NCBI GenBank assembly: GCA_018262455.1
Contig: JAGSPR010000435.1
Coordinates: forward strand, 1 to 5,438
Length of the DNA: 5,438 nt
Direction of reading: 5' to 3'
DNA from: Deltaproteobacteria bacterium
Lineage (GTDB): Bacteria > Myxococcota > Polyangia > Haliangiales > Haliangiaceae
In this document: one piece after another, positions 1 to 5,279 of the stretch
Numbering within the stretch: the stretch's first letter is position 1
How the letters are laid out: the number at the start of each line of letters is the position of its first letter
Made by a program: the position numbers and the translations under genes
Notes under the pieces: generated by a model
The model's database searches: none
Told to the model about the DNA's origin: nothing
The model's input: the letters and a program-made list of their open reading frames with translations, nothing else

Positions 1-6
1 GCGATG

Positions 7-30
7 GCGCGCAGCAAGCCTGCAGCGCGC
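7..30 (-). terminator. GC-rich hairpin after the cold-shock gene
   Basis: An inverted repeat begins about 30 bp past the cold-shock stop codon. The arms GCGCGC (7-12) and GCGCGC (25-30) extend through one A/A mismatch into three more pairs (14-16 with 21-23), closing a 4-nt loop. No T-tract follows on the minus strand (the next bases read CATCGC), so it is not a classical intrinsic terminator. It could be a stabilising 3' hairpin or part of a Rho-dependent end. Stem geometry is the only support. Confidence 0.25.
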
Positions 31-60
31 CCATCTTCACCGATCGTCCTGGTCGCGCTA

Positions 61-258
61 CTAGATGGGGCGGACGTTCTCCGCGCGCGGACCCTTGGGT
101 CCGACGCCTTCGTTGTAGGAGACCTTCTGTCCCTCGCGGAGCTCCTCGAAGCGGACAGTCTCGACGGCGGACATGTGGAAGAACAAGTCTTTCCCCGACG
201 CGTTCGAGATGAAGCCAAAACCCTTATCGGTCAGTCGTTTGATCGTACCTTCAGCCAT
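61..258 (-). CDS. Cold-shock domain protein (CspA family)
   Basis: A 65-aa single cold-shock domain, the usual length for bacterial Csp proteins. These are cytoplasmic OB-fold, single-stranded RNA/DNA-binding proteins that melt mRNA secondary structure. Seen in the sequence: the RNP1-type motif KGFGFI at residues 12-17 and the RNP2-type motif DLFFHMSAV at 24-32, with the C-terminal GPKGPRAENV segment typical of the family. The ATG at 258 gives the standard MAEGTIKRL opening; an upstream in-frame TTG at 273 would add five atypical residues. The Shine-Dalgarno sequence is weak. It lies 57 bp behind the 112-aa gene on the same strand and could have its own promoter in that gap, though no convincing -35/-10 pair was found. 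Nothing visible shows whether it is cold-inducible. Confidence 0.95.
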   Translation of the reverse strand: MAEGTIKRLTDKGFGFISNASGKDLFFHMSAVETVRFEELREGQKVSYNEGVGPKGPRAENVRPI

Positions 259-315
259 CCGGGCTTCGTGCAACGAAACGGGTCAGATGTCGAACGAATC
301 TTGCGACAATCGACC

Positions 316-654
316 CTAGCCCTCGAGCTTTTCGATGATCAGCTCGATGAACTCCCGCTTCTCGAGCGTCCGGTAGGCATAACTCTCCTCGAACCACTGG
401 ACGACCGGGTCGGCCTGGCCCTCTTTCATAAGCTTAGCTACCGAGCCGCGGCCGCTGATCTCGACCACCCGGCCGATCACGGCATCGGAGTTCGGGTGAT
501 CGGCATACCGTTTGCGGAGCCACGTGAAGATCAGATACACGAGCGCCGGATCGGCTTCCTCGACGAGTGCGAGCGAGTCCGTCGCACTCATGGTTCCCTC
601 TTCGATTCCTTCGAGGATGCGAAGCGCGCTGCGCTGTTCTTGCTCGAACGCCAT
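316..654 (-). CDS. Conserved-looking helical protein, function unknown (112 aa)
   Basis: Not recognised as a named family. The product is acidic, soluble and mostly helix-forming, with no signal peptide, membrane segment or cysteines. A LIFTWLRKRYADHP stretch is at residues 41-54, and the C-terminus (about 84-112) is rich in aromatic and charged residues. The frame extends upstream into the DUF1579-like gene, but protein-like composition begins at the ATG at 654 (MAFEQEQRSALRIL), preceded by an AAGAAG-like weak Shine-Dalgarno. A second ATG at 591 (91 aa) has a better GAGG site five to six bases upstream, so the shorter form is possible. The gene starts 17 bp after the stop of the DUF1579-like gene on the same strand, suggesting co-transcription. 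Coding status is supported by codon bias and composition; function is open. Confidence 0.7.
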   Translation of the reverse strand: MAFEQEQRSALRILEGIEEGTMSATDSLALVEEADPALVYLIFTWLRKRYADHPNSDAVIGRVVEISGRGSVAKLMKEGQADPVVQWFEESYAYRTLEKREFIELIIEKLEG

Positions 655-671
655 GCGGCTTCTTACCAGAG

Positions 672-1109
672 CTAGCCGCGCGGTCGGCGGTACGATCCCT
701 CGAATACCGTCTTCCATTCGCTGCCATCGACCGATTGCTCGGTGATCACGGTCAGCCGGTTCAGCGCCACCGAGTACGTCGTCCGCGTGCACGTATTGTC
801 GAGCTTCTCCACGAAGCACAGCCGGTCGCCCTCCGCGACGCCATCCCCTTGCTGGTGGCTCGTCGCGCTGGGGCTGCGAAACCACGACACCGTCAGCGCC
901 GAGGACTTGTCATCCTTGCGAAACACGCCGTGGCCGACGGACGTCGGTCGATCGGGCGCGGTCTGGATGTAGTCGCACAACAGGAACCGTCCATCGAACA
1001 CCGTATGGAACTCCCATCGGCCCAGCGCCTCGCGCGGCACGTCCTCGTCATGGATTTGCTCGGTCCCGGTCCACACACCCTCGAGCTTCTGCATTTCAGT
1101 GCGATACAT
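672..1109 (-). CDS. DUF1579-like (lipocalin-type fold) protein, 145 aa
   Basis: A small protein with no signal peptide, resembling DUF1579 and related lipocalin-like domains. The opening MQKLEGVWTGTEQI (residues 6-19) matches the family's typical 'L-G-x-W-x-G' start. It is followed by alternating beta-strand-like segments: HTVFDGRFLLCDY at about 35-47, ALTVSWF, RTTYSVALNRLTVITEQ, and the closing WKTVFEGSYRR. Function is unknown; lipocalin-like folds often bind small hydrophobic ligands, but nothing here identifies one. The ATG at 1109 has a GAGG site about four bases upstream; an internal ATG (residue 6) is possible. It is probably the first gene of a minus-strand unit with the 112-aa gene. 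The family assignment comes from the start motif and overall pattern and should be tested with a profile search. Confidence 0.65.
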   Translation of the reverse strand: MYRTEMQKLEGVWTGTEQIHDEDVPREALGRWEFHTVFDGRFLLCDYIQTAPDRPTSVGHGVFRKDDKSSALTVSWFRSPSATSHQQGDGVAEGDRLCFVEKLDNTCTRTTYSVALNRLTVITEQSVDGSEWKTVFEGSYRRPRG

Positions 1110-1155
1110 ACGACCTCACCGCGTTGAGGGACCCCGGTGGCGCACGAGGCGCTCT

Positions 1156-1172
1156 CTCGGCACTGTGCCGAG
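1156..1172. promoter_or_regulatory. Perfect 17-bp dyad in a divergent intergenic region
   Basis: Between the divergent starts at 1109 (minus) and 1326 (plus), the sequence CTCGGCACTGTGCCGAG is a perfect inverted repeat with 8-bp arms around a single central T. A second symmetric pair, GGCGC at 1148-1152 and GCGCC at 1175-1179, flanks it. The one-base centre suits a dimeric regulator's DNA site better than an RNA hairpin. It is 47 bp upstream of the DUF1579-like start and 154 bp upstream of the zinc-ribbon gene, so it more likely serves the former. Nothing else recognisable was seen in 1110-1325. Confidence 0.35.
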
Positions 1173-1325
1173 CCGCGCCCTCACCGACGTGTCAAGCACC
1201 GTAGCACGCTCGCACTGCGACGGCCCTCGGATGTTGGCCCGCGATCCCGTGGAAAAAACTCGTGCGTGGTCGACGCGGCGCGCGTGGTACACCGGTCATC
1301 CGGATCGTCGGAGTCCGTCGTGACC

Positions 1326-1610
1326 ATGACCACTGCAACGACCAAGTCTGTCGACCCCGCGCTCGCCGAAGCCCACAAGCGCTCGTCGCGCCACCGCGTC
1401 GAGCTCGAGGCGAGCACGCGGTGCGGCTGTTTCTTCTGCTTTCGCACGTTCCCGCCCGCATCGATCAAGGCGTGGATCGACGCGAAGCAGACCGCGCTGT
1501 GCCCGGGGTGTGGCACCGACTCGGTGATCGGTAACGCCTCGTCGCATCGAATCGACGACGCCTTCCTTCGCAAGATGCACGGTCACTTCTTCGCGTACCG
1601 CTCGAAGTAA
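1326..1610 (+). CDS. Small zinc-ribbon-like cytoplasmic protein (94 aa)
   Basis: Resembles a widespread but uncharacterised family of roughly 90-aa proteins usually annotated only as 'cytoplasmic protein'. The core runs from about residue 31 to 72, with CGCFFC at 33-38 and CPGCGTDSVIG at 59-69. The knuckles C35-x-x-C38 and C59-x-x-C62 could hold one zinc ion, with C33 as a spare or alternative ligand. No signal peptide or membrane segment is present. The start is ambiguous: a GGAG at 1310-1313 is six bases before an in-frame GTG at 1320 but twelve bases before the ATG at 1326. The ATG was chosen by codon preference; the GTG would add two residues. It ends 36 bp before the Trx-CcdA gene on the same strand, so co-transcription is plausible. 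Biochemical function is unknown. Confidence 0.8.
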   Translation: MTTATTKSVDPALAEAHKRSSRHRVELEASTRCGCFFCFRTFPPASIKAWIDAKQTALCPGCGTDSVIGNASSHRIDDAFLRKMHGHFFAYRSK

Positions 1611-1646
1611 CGAGCGACTGGCACCCTGACTGCACCGGCGGTTGTC

Positions 1647-2771
1647 ATGCCGCTGCGTCGCATCTTCACTTGGCTGACCGTCGCGGCATGTTTGTCGTGG
1701 TTCGCCCCGAAGATCGCGCGCGCCGAGACCCGCGAACCACCGGTCTTGGAGGTGTTCACGCGTCCCGGATGCAGTCATTGCGCACGCGCGAAGGAATACG
1801 TGAACGACTTGCGCGCGCGCCGGCCAGACGTGCGCGTGATCGTCTCCGATATCGTCGCGGACCCGGCGTCGCGGGCTCGCCTGCGCGAGTTGGCGGATCG
1901 CCACGGCACGCTGATGGCGGTTCCCACGTTCTTGGTGGGCGACCACCTGGTGGTGGGCTTTGACTCCGCGGCGACGACGGGCCCGACGATCGAGCGTTGG
2001 CTCGACGAACAGCACGACGCGCTCGATGCGGTCGAGCTCCCTGTCGTCGGCACGGTGCGCGCGCGCGAGCTGGGCTTGCCGTTGTTCGCGGTCGTCCTCG
2101 GGCTCGTGGATGGTTTCAACCCGTGTGCGATGTGGGTCCTGCTGTTCTTGCTCTCGCTGCTCGTGAATCTCCAGAGCCGCCGTCGGATGGCGGCGATCGG
2201 CGGCACCTTCGTCCTGGTCAGCGGCGTCGCCTACTACCTGTTCATGACGGCGTGGCTCGGGATGTTCCTGCTCGTCGGCGTGTCGCGGTGGCTCGAGGCC
2301 GCCCTCGGGCTCATCGCCATCGCGATCGGCGCGGTTCACGTCAAAGACTTCATCGCGCCCCACCGCGGCCTCTCGCTGAGCATTCCCGACCGTGCGAAGC
2401 CAAAGATCTACGCGCGCGTGCGCCGCATCGTCTACGCCGAGAACCTGACCGCTGCACTCGCGATGACCCTCGCGCTCGCCGTGATGGTGAACTTGGTCGA
2501 GCTGTTGTGCACCGCTGGCCTGCCGGCGGTGTTCACCCAGGTCCTCTCGGCGCACGGGCTGTCGTGGTGGGAGCACCACGCGTACATGCTGCTGTACATC
2601 GTCGCGTACATGCTCGACGACACCGCGATGCTCGCGATCGCGATCGTCACGCTGAGCCGCCGCAAGGTTCAGGAGCGTGCCGGCCGCGTGCTCAAGCTCG
2701 TGAGCGGCGCGGCGATGATCACGCTCGGGCTCCTGTTGATCCTCCGCCCCGAGTGGCTGCGCTTGATCTGA
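1647..2771 (+). CDS. Thioredoxin/glutaredoxin-CcdA-type fusion, transmembrane thiol-disulfide carrier
   Basis: A 374-aa protein in two parts. Residues 1-26 look like an export signal: MPLRR, a hydrophobic core, and a possible cleavage after ARA at 24-26. A VAAC at 12-15 is a potential lipobox, so lipid anchoring is an alternative. Residues 32-122 form a thioredoxin/glutaredoxin-like domain with GCSHC (C42, C45) and a cis-proline motif VPTF (P93). Residues 144-366 hold about six hydrophobic segments of the CcdA/DsbD type. NPCA (C160) lies in the first and LLCTAGLP (C288) in the fourth, the two positions expected for the intramembrane redox cysteine pair. The likely role is moving reducing equivalents from cytoplasmic thioredoxin across the inner membrane to the N-terminal domain and on to periplasmic thiols, for example during cytochrome c maturation. 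DsbD keeps its thioredoxin domain at the C-terminus, so the order here is reversed. The ribosome-binding site is poor (GGCGG). It converges on the ccmH-like gene with 5 bp between stops. Confidence 0.88.
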   Translation: MPLRRIFTWLTVAACLSWFAPKIARAETREPPVLEVFTRPGCSHCARAKEYVNDLRARRPDVRVIVSDIVADPASRARLRELADRHGTLMAVPTFLVGDHLVVGFDSAATTGPTIERWLDEQHDALDAVELPVVGTVRARELGLPLFAVVLGLVDGFNPCAMWVLLFLLSLLVNLQSRRRMAAIGGTFVLVSGVAYYLFMTAWLGMFLLVGVSRWLEAALGLIAIAIGAVHVKDFIAPHRGLSLSIPDRAKPKIYARVRRIVYAENLTAALAMTLALAVMVNLVELLCTAGLPAVFTQVLSAHGLSWWEHHAYMLLYIVAYMLDDTAMLAIAIVTLSRRKVQERAGRVLKLVSGAAMITLGLLLILRPEWLRLI

Positions 2772-2776
2772 GATGG

Positions 2777-3241
2777 TCAATCGACTGCGAGCAACTCGTC
2801 GTCGAGCCGCTCCGCGTATTCACCCTCGAAGACGGTCGCGCTCGATACCGGGTCGATGCGGGGCACGCGCCTGCGCCTGACGAACCATCCGAGGGCAACG
2901 AGGCCGAGCAGGCCGGCACCACCGGCGATCGCCCCGATCATCCACCGCGGATCACTTCCCTCGGGAACGGCCCGGATCTTGGCTCCGTATCGCCGGACGA
3001 GGTCGTCCTCGATCGACGCGGCCGCCTCCCGATGCGCCAGTCGATCTCGGATCTCGGCGCGCAGCGCCGTCGCGATCGGTGACTCGTGATCTCCGAGCGT
3101 CTGGCGCCAGCAGCACGGGGCCAGCAAGCGCTGCTCCAGCTCGTGTGTCTGCGTCGCGAGCTCGTCGCCGCCTCCGCTGCACGCACCGATGAACAGCACG
3201 AGCGCCAGCGCGATCGGTGCGTGACGCCCGAGACTCCGCAT
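2777..3241 (-). CDS. ccmH: CcmH/CycL-like cytochrome c biogenesis lipoprotein
   Basis: A 154-aa protein, normal length for CcmH, the periplasmic haem-ligation factor that handles apocytochrome thiols in System I maturation. It begins with a lipoprotein signal (LFIGAC, lipidated C21). A helical domain spans about 32-95, with LLAPCCWRQTLGDHESP at 39-55, LRAEI at 60-64 and the family signature DLVRRYGAKI at 80-89. A membrane helix at about 101-121 is followed by RRRR and a short acidic tail. In canonical CcmH the first motif is LRCxxC; here two adjacent cysteines (C43, C44) replace it. I recall this APCCW form from myxobacterial-type homologues, but its redox chemistry may differ. The ATG at 3241 precedes the signal peptide; the ribosome-binding site is weak. 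It is divergent from the cytochrome-like gene, a plausible maturation client. No other ccm genes are in the window. Confidence 0.8.
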   Translation of the reverse strand: MRSLGRHAPIALALVLFIGACSGGGDELATQTHELEQRLLAPCCWRQTLGDHESPIATALRAEIRDRLAHREAAASIEDDLVRRYGAKIRAVPEGSDPRWMIGAIAGGAGLLGLVALGWFVRRRRVPRIDPVSSATVFEGEYAERLDDELLAVD

Positions 3242-3264
3242 GTCGGCACCGTACAAACACCCGA

Positions 3265-3278
3265 CGGTTCGGCAACCG
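3265..3278. promoter_or_regulatory. Inverted repeat near the ccmH start
   Basis: CGGTT (3265-3269) and AACCG (3274-3278) are inverted around CGGC, 24-37 bases upstream of the ccmH-like start codon. The GGTT...AACC half-sites recur in the larger repeat at 3314-3331 in the same divergent region, raising the chance that one regulator binds both. Short palindromes are common in GC-rich DNA, so this is tentative. Confidence 0.25.
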
Positions 3279-3313
3279 CCGCGAAGGTGACAGGTCGTCG
3301 CAGGGAGACTCGA

Positions 3314-3331
3314 TGGTTGCGTCCGCAACCA
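3314..3331. promoter_or_regulatory. Perfect 8-bp inverted repeat upstream of the cytochrome-like gene
   Basis: TGGTTGCG (3314-3321) and CGCAACCA (3324-3331) form a perfect dyad with a 2-bp spacer, 62 bp upstream of the cytochrome-like ATG and 73 bp upstream of the ccmH-like ATG. Its position in the divergent promoter region and its tight spacing fit a dimeric regulator's operator. No -35/-10 pair could be assigned with confidence. Confidence 0.35.
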
Positions 3332-3392
3332 AATGCGGGCACTCGTGACATCGTCGCGTCGACCGACTTCATCTCGACCAAGGACAGCCATC

Positions 3393-3959
3393 ATGACGAA
3401 CAGCAAGCTCTTCGTACTCGCGCTCGCGGTCACCGCCGGATGTAGCCGCAGCGCGCCGGAGGCCAAGCCACAGCCGGAGCCCGCTCCGGTGACCGCGCCG
3501 AAGCCAGTCGCGCCGAGTGGCACGGCGGCGGCAGCAGCGCTCGACGCGCGAAAGCCACTGCCGCTCACCGCGATGATGGCAAACCATCAGAAGCAGGAGA
3601 TGCGGGACCACCTGAAGGTGGTGCAGGAGATCGCGCTTGCCCTCGGCAAGGACGACTTCGACGCGATCGCGGCGTCGGCGACACGCATCGCGTGGTCGGA
3701 CAAGAAGGCGATGATGTGCAAGCACATGGGCGCCGGAGCACCCGGGTTCGCCGAGATGGGGGAGCAGTTCCACCGCGCGGCCGGAGGGATCGTGGAGGCG
3801 GCGAAGCAGCACGACCGCGCCGGCGTCGCGACCGCGCTCGGAACCACGCTCGAGACCTGCGTCGGGTGCCATGCCATGTATCGCCAGGACATCGTCGACG
3901 AGCAAGCGTTCTCGCAGATCGGTGGTGCGATGGACCACTCGATGATGCACGGCAAGTGA
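3393..3959 (+). CDS. Monohaem cytochrome c-like lipoprotein (c'/c556-like four-helix type)
   Basis: A 188-aa exported protein. Residues 1-17 form a lipoprotein signal ending in TAGC (C17), less canonical than LAGC. Residues 20-55 are a Pro/Ala/Lys-rich linker. Residues 57-180 are a helical domain with one haem-attachment motif, CVGCH, at 156-160, near the C-terminus as in class II (c'/c556) cytochromes. H160 would be the proximal haem ligand; M61 or M62 at the start of the first helix is a candidate sixth ligand as in c556. A further C109 in MMCKHMGAGAPGF is a conserved-looking feature outside the haem motif. The tail MDHSMMHGK is rich in Met and His and could bind metal. The ATG at 3393 has AAGGA eight bases upstream. 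The likely role is periplasmic or membrane-attached electron transfer, partner unknown. It needs covalent haem attachment, hence the interest of the adjacent ccmH-like gene. Its stop lies 2 bp from the end of the arsJ remnant. Confidence 0.82.
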   Translation: MTNSKLFVLALAVTAGCSRSAPEAKPQPEPAPVTAPKPVAPSGTAAAAALDARKPLPLTAMMANHQKQEMRDHLKVVQEIALALGKDDFDAIAASATRIAWSDKKAMMCKHMGAGAPGFAEMGEQFHRAAGGIVEAAKQHDRAGVATALGTTLETCVGCHAMYRQDIVDEQAFSQIGGAMDHSMMHGK

Positions 3960-3961
3960 TG

Positions 3962-4320
3962 TCACCGAGCCACGGGGCTGGTCTCACTCACCGCCGAGCT
4001 CGGCCCCTTCGGCAACTCGAATGTTCCGCTCGTTCGTGGCAGGAGCGCGGCGAGCATGGCGGTGGCTGCGGCGAACCCGGCTGAAGCGGCGAGGCAGCCG
4101 GTCAGGCCCCCTGCTGATACATCACGCGACAGCACGGTGCCCGCAAGGCGCCCGCCCGCGTTCGCCCTTAGAAGCCGACGTTCATCGTGACCTTGTCTTT
4201 GTCGGAGTAGGCGAGGATCAGGTACGAGTGCACGGACGAGTTGATCGCGAACACGACCCCGAACGCGCCCAGCCCGGTCACGAGCAGGACGTCCGCGCGG
4301 TAGCCGGCTTCGAACCTCAC
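3962..4320 (-). pseudogene. arsJ: Decayed 3' fragment of an ArsJ-like MFS arsenic efflux gene
   Basis: ArsJ is an inner-membrane MFS exporter of about 400 aa that extrudes 1-arseno-3-phosphoglycerate. Only about the last 110 residues are recognisable. From a GTG at 4320, frame one encodes 50 aa (FAINSSVHSYLILAYSDKDK, then VTMNVGF) and stops at TAA 4168-4170, where ArsJ would continue FYYMANAGGRL. A second frame then gives ANAGGRLAGTVLS. Frame one briefly returns as MYQQG at 4108-4122. The second frame resumes with GLTGCLAASAGF and runs to TGA at 3962. Three frame switches within about 60 bp, plus absence of the N-terminal two thirds, indicate a pseudogene, though assembly indels could contribute. 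An AGGAG (4328-4332) seven bases before the GTG is intact, so a 50-aa peptide could be made. It ends 2 bp from the cytochrome-like gene, tail to tail. Confidence 0.75.
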
Positions 4321-4344
4321 GCTTGGTCTCCTGTGTTGTGCCTG

Positions 4345-4369
4345 TATCGCTACATCCGGATATCGTTAC
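4345..4369. promoter_or_regulatory. Direct repeat / possible second ArsR site before the arsJ remnant
   Basis: TATCGCTAC (4345-4353) and TATCGTTAC (4361-4369) are direct repeats 16 bp apart, in the 71-bp gap between the ArsC-VOC gene and the arsJ remnant. The right repeat contains ATATCGT (4360-4366), identical to seven bases of the palindrome at the arsC-arsR junction. This suggests the arsJ-like gene had its own arsenic-responsive promoter. This stretch is noticeably more AT-rich than the surrounding DNA. Confidence 0.4.
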
Positions 4370-4391
4370 GTAGGCAAGCCGCTCGGATTCA

Positions 4392-5246
4392 TCATGCGAG
4401 TGGCGTGGGCTCGAGGTTCGCGGGCTTGTGCGCGAGCTCCTCGTCGGTGAGCCGTGCGTAGATCTCCACGAGCGTGCCATCGGGATCCGCGAGCCACAGC
4501 TCGTGCAGCGGCGTGCCTCGCCAGGTCGTCCGCGGCGGCTTCTCGATCGTGAGGCCGGCTTCGCGCGCCAGCTGGTAGGTGCGGATCACCGCGGCCTTGT
4601 CGGCGACGGCGATCCCGAGGTGATACAGCGTGTCGTGGTGCAGCTGTTTTCCGTCGGACACGACGAGCACGAAGTTCGTGTGTAGCGACGGATGCACGAA
4701 CGTCGCGTACCGGTGCGTCCACTCCTTGGGGCCGACGCCGAGCAGCCACGCATAGAAGCGCGTGCTGTTCGCGAGGTCGGCGACCCGCACGCTCGCGTGG
4801 AACTCGCTCGGCTGAGGGCCAGGAGGGACGTCTCGGAGTGCTGCGAGGACTTCGATTCGGCCACGGAGCTGATCGCGTGCGGTGCGAAACCGCTCGAGCA
4901 GCTCGTCGCGCGTGAGCCTCGGATCGTCGCACGCCGGGTCGGGGATCGGCCAGTGCAGCCGGCTCATCTGCCCGAGCATCACCGGGCAGACCTCCTCGGC
5001 ACACAGCGTGACCACGGTGTCGACGGTCGAGGGATCGATCGTGTCGACCGATTTCGAGTGATGGCCGCCGAGATCGATCCCGATCTCGCGCATGACCTCG
5101 ACGGCGTAGGGATTCACCTTCGAGGGTTTGCTGCCGGCGCTCTGAACGCGGACGGTCGGGCCGAGCATGCTCTTGGCCAAGCCCTCCGCCATCTGACTGC
5201 GTGCCGAGTTCGCGACGCACAGAAACAAGATGCTCTTCGATGTCAT
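4392..5246 (-). CDS. arsC: Arsenate reductase (LMW-PTPase type) fused to an ArsI/CadI-like VOC domain
   Basis: A 284-aa cytoplasmic protein. Residues 1-137 are a thioredoxin-coupled ArsC, which reduces arsenate to arsenite. The catalytic C-x5-R loop is CVANSARS (C10, R16), the resolving cysteines are C82 and C87 in TLCAEEVCP, and DPA at 103-105 supplies the family's general-acid Asp. Residues about 138-147 are a short proline-rich linker. Residues 148-265 are a VOC-fold domain with [16 protein letters not shown] at 150-165, YHLGIAV at 208-214 and [10 protein letters not shown] at 254-263. H150, H209 and E261 match the His-His-Glu metal ligands of ArsI in order and spacing. ArsI's vicinal CC, needed to bind trivalent methylarsenical, aligns with W242-R243, so classical C-As lyase activity is doubtful. 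The ATG at 5246 has AAGGT seven bases upstream and gives the standard ArsC opening ILFLC. It is transcribed divergently from arsR across 33 bp. The VOC substrate is unknown. Confidence 0.88.
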   Translation of the reverse strand: MTSKSILFLCVANSARSQMAEGLAKSMLGPTVRVQSAGSKPSKVNPYAVEVMREIGIDLGGHHSKSVDTIDPSTVDTVVTLCAEEVCPVMLGQMSRLHWPIPDPACDDPRLTRDELLERFRTARDQLRGRIEVLAALRDVPPGPQPSEFHASVRVADLANSTRFYAWLLGVGPKEWTHRYATFVHPSLHTNFVLVVSDGKQLHHDTLYHLGIAVADKAAVIRTYQLAREAGLTIEKPPRTTWRGTPLHELWLADPDGTLVEIYARLTDEELAHKPANLEPTPLA

Positions 5247-5267
5247 CGGTGACCTTGAGAGATGCGC

Positions 5268-5279
5268 ATATCGTGATAT
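5268..5279. promoter_or_regulatory. Putative ArsR operator/promoter at the arsC-arsR junction
   Basis: ATATCGTGATAT has 5-bp inverted arms (ATATC/GATAT) around GT, in the only 33 bp separating the arsC and arsR start codons. ArsR/SmtB repressors bind short AT-rich dyads next to their own start, and ATATCG-type half-sites are common in proteobacterial ars promoters. The AT-rich run is also the likeliest -10 region for either direction. The repressor would release on binding arsenite. Position and symmetry support the call; the exact footprint is not known. Confidence 0.55.

Noticed and set aside
4..675. A 223-codon plus-strand frame over the cold-shock and 112-aa genes
   Set aside because: It lies antisense to a certain cold-shock gene and shows no family features.
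2772..2776. A bidirectional terminator between the convergent Trx-CcdA and ccmH-like genes
   Set aside because: Only 5 bp separate the stops, and no hairpin with T-tracts was found around them.
1296..2780. A 494-codon open frame on the minus strand opposite the zinc-ribbon and Trx-CcdA genes
   Set aside because: Its product is an Arg/His/Asp/Glu/Gln-rich string without domains, typical of the antisense frame of GC-rich genes; the plus-strand products have clear motifs.
1997..3082. A 361-codon plus-strand frame running through Trx-CcdA and into ccmH
   Set aside because: Arg/Ala/Pro-rich with no motif, and it overlaps two better-supported genes in other frames.
3369..3965. A 198-codon minus-strand frame opposite the cytochrome-like gene
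   Set aside because: His/Arg/Leu-rich antisense shadow; the plus strand has a lipoprotein signal, CVGCH and a good ribosome-binding site.
3962..4480. Reading the 172-codon minus-strand frame as an intact gene
   Set aside because: Only its last part (from about 4163) resembles a transporter; the upstream part is low-quality shadow of the arsJ-like and VOC frames, so it was treated as one piece of a frameshifted remnant.
4366..5220. A 284-codon minus-strand frame inside the ArsC-VOC gene
   Set aside because: Out-of-frame shadow, Arg/His-rich, while the ArsC-VOC frame has all catalytic motifs.
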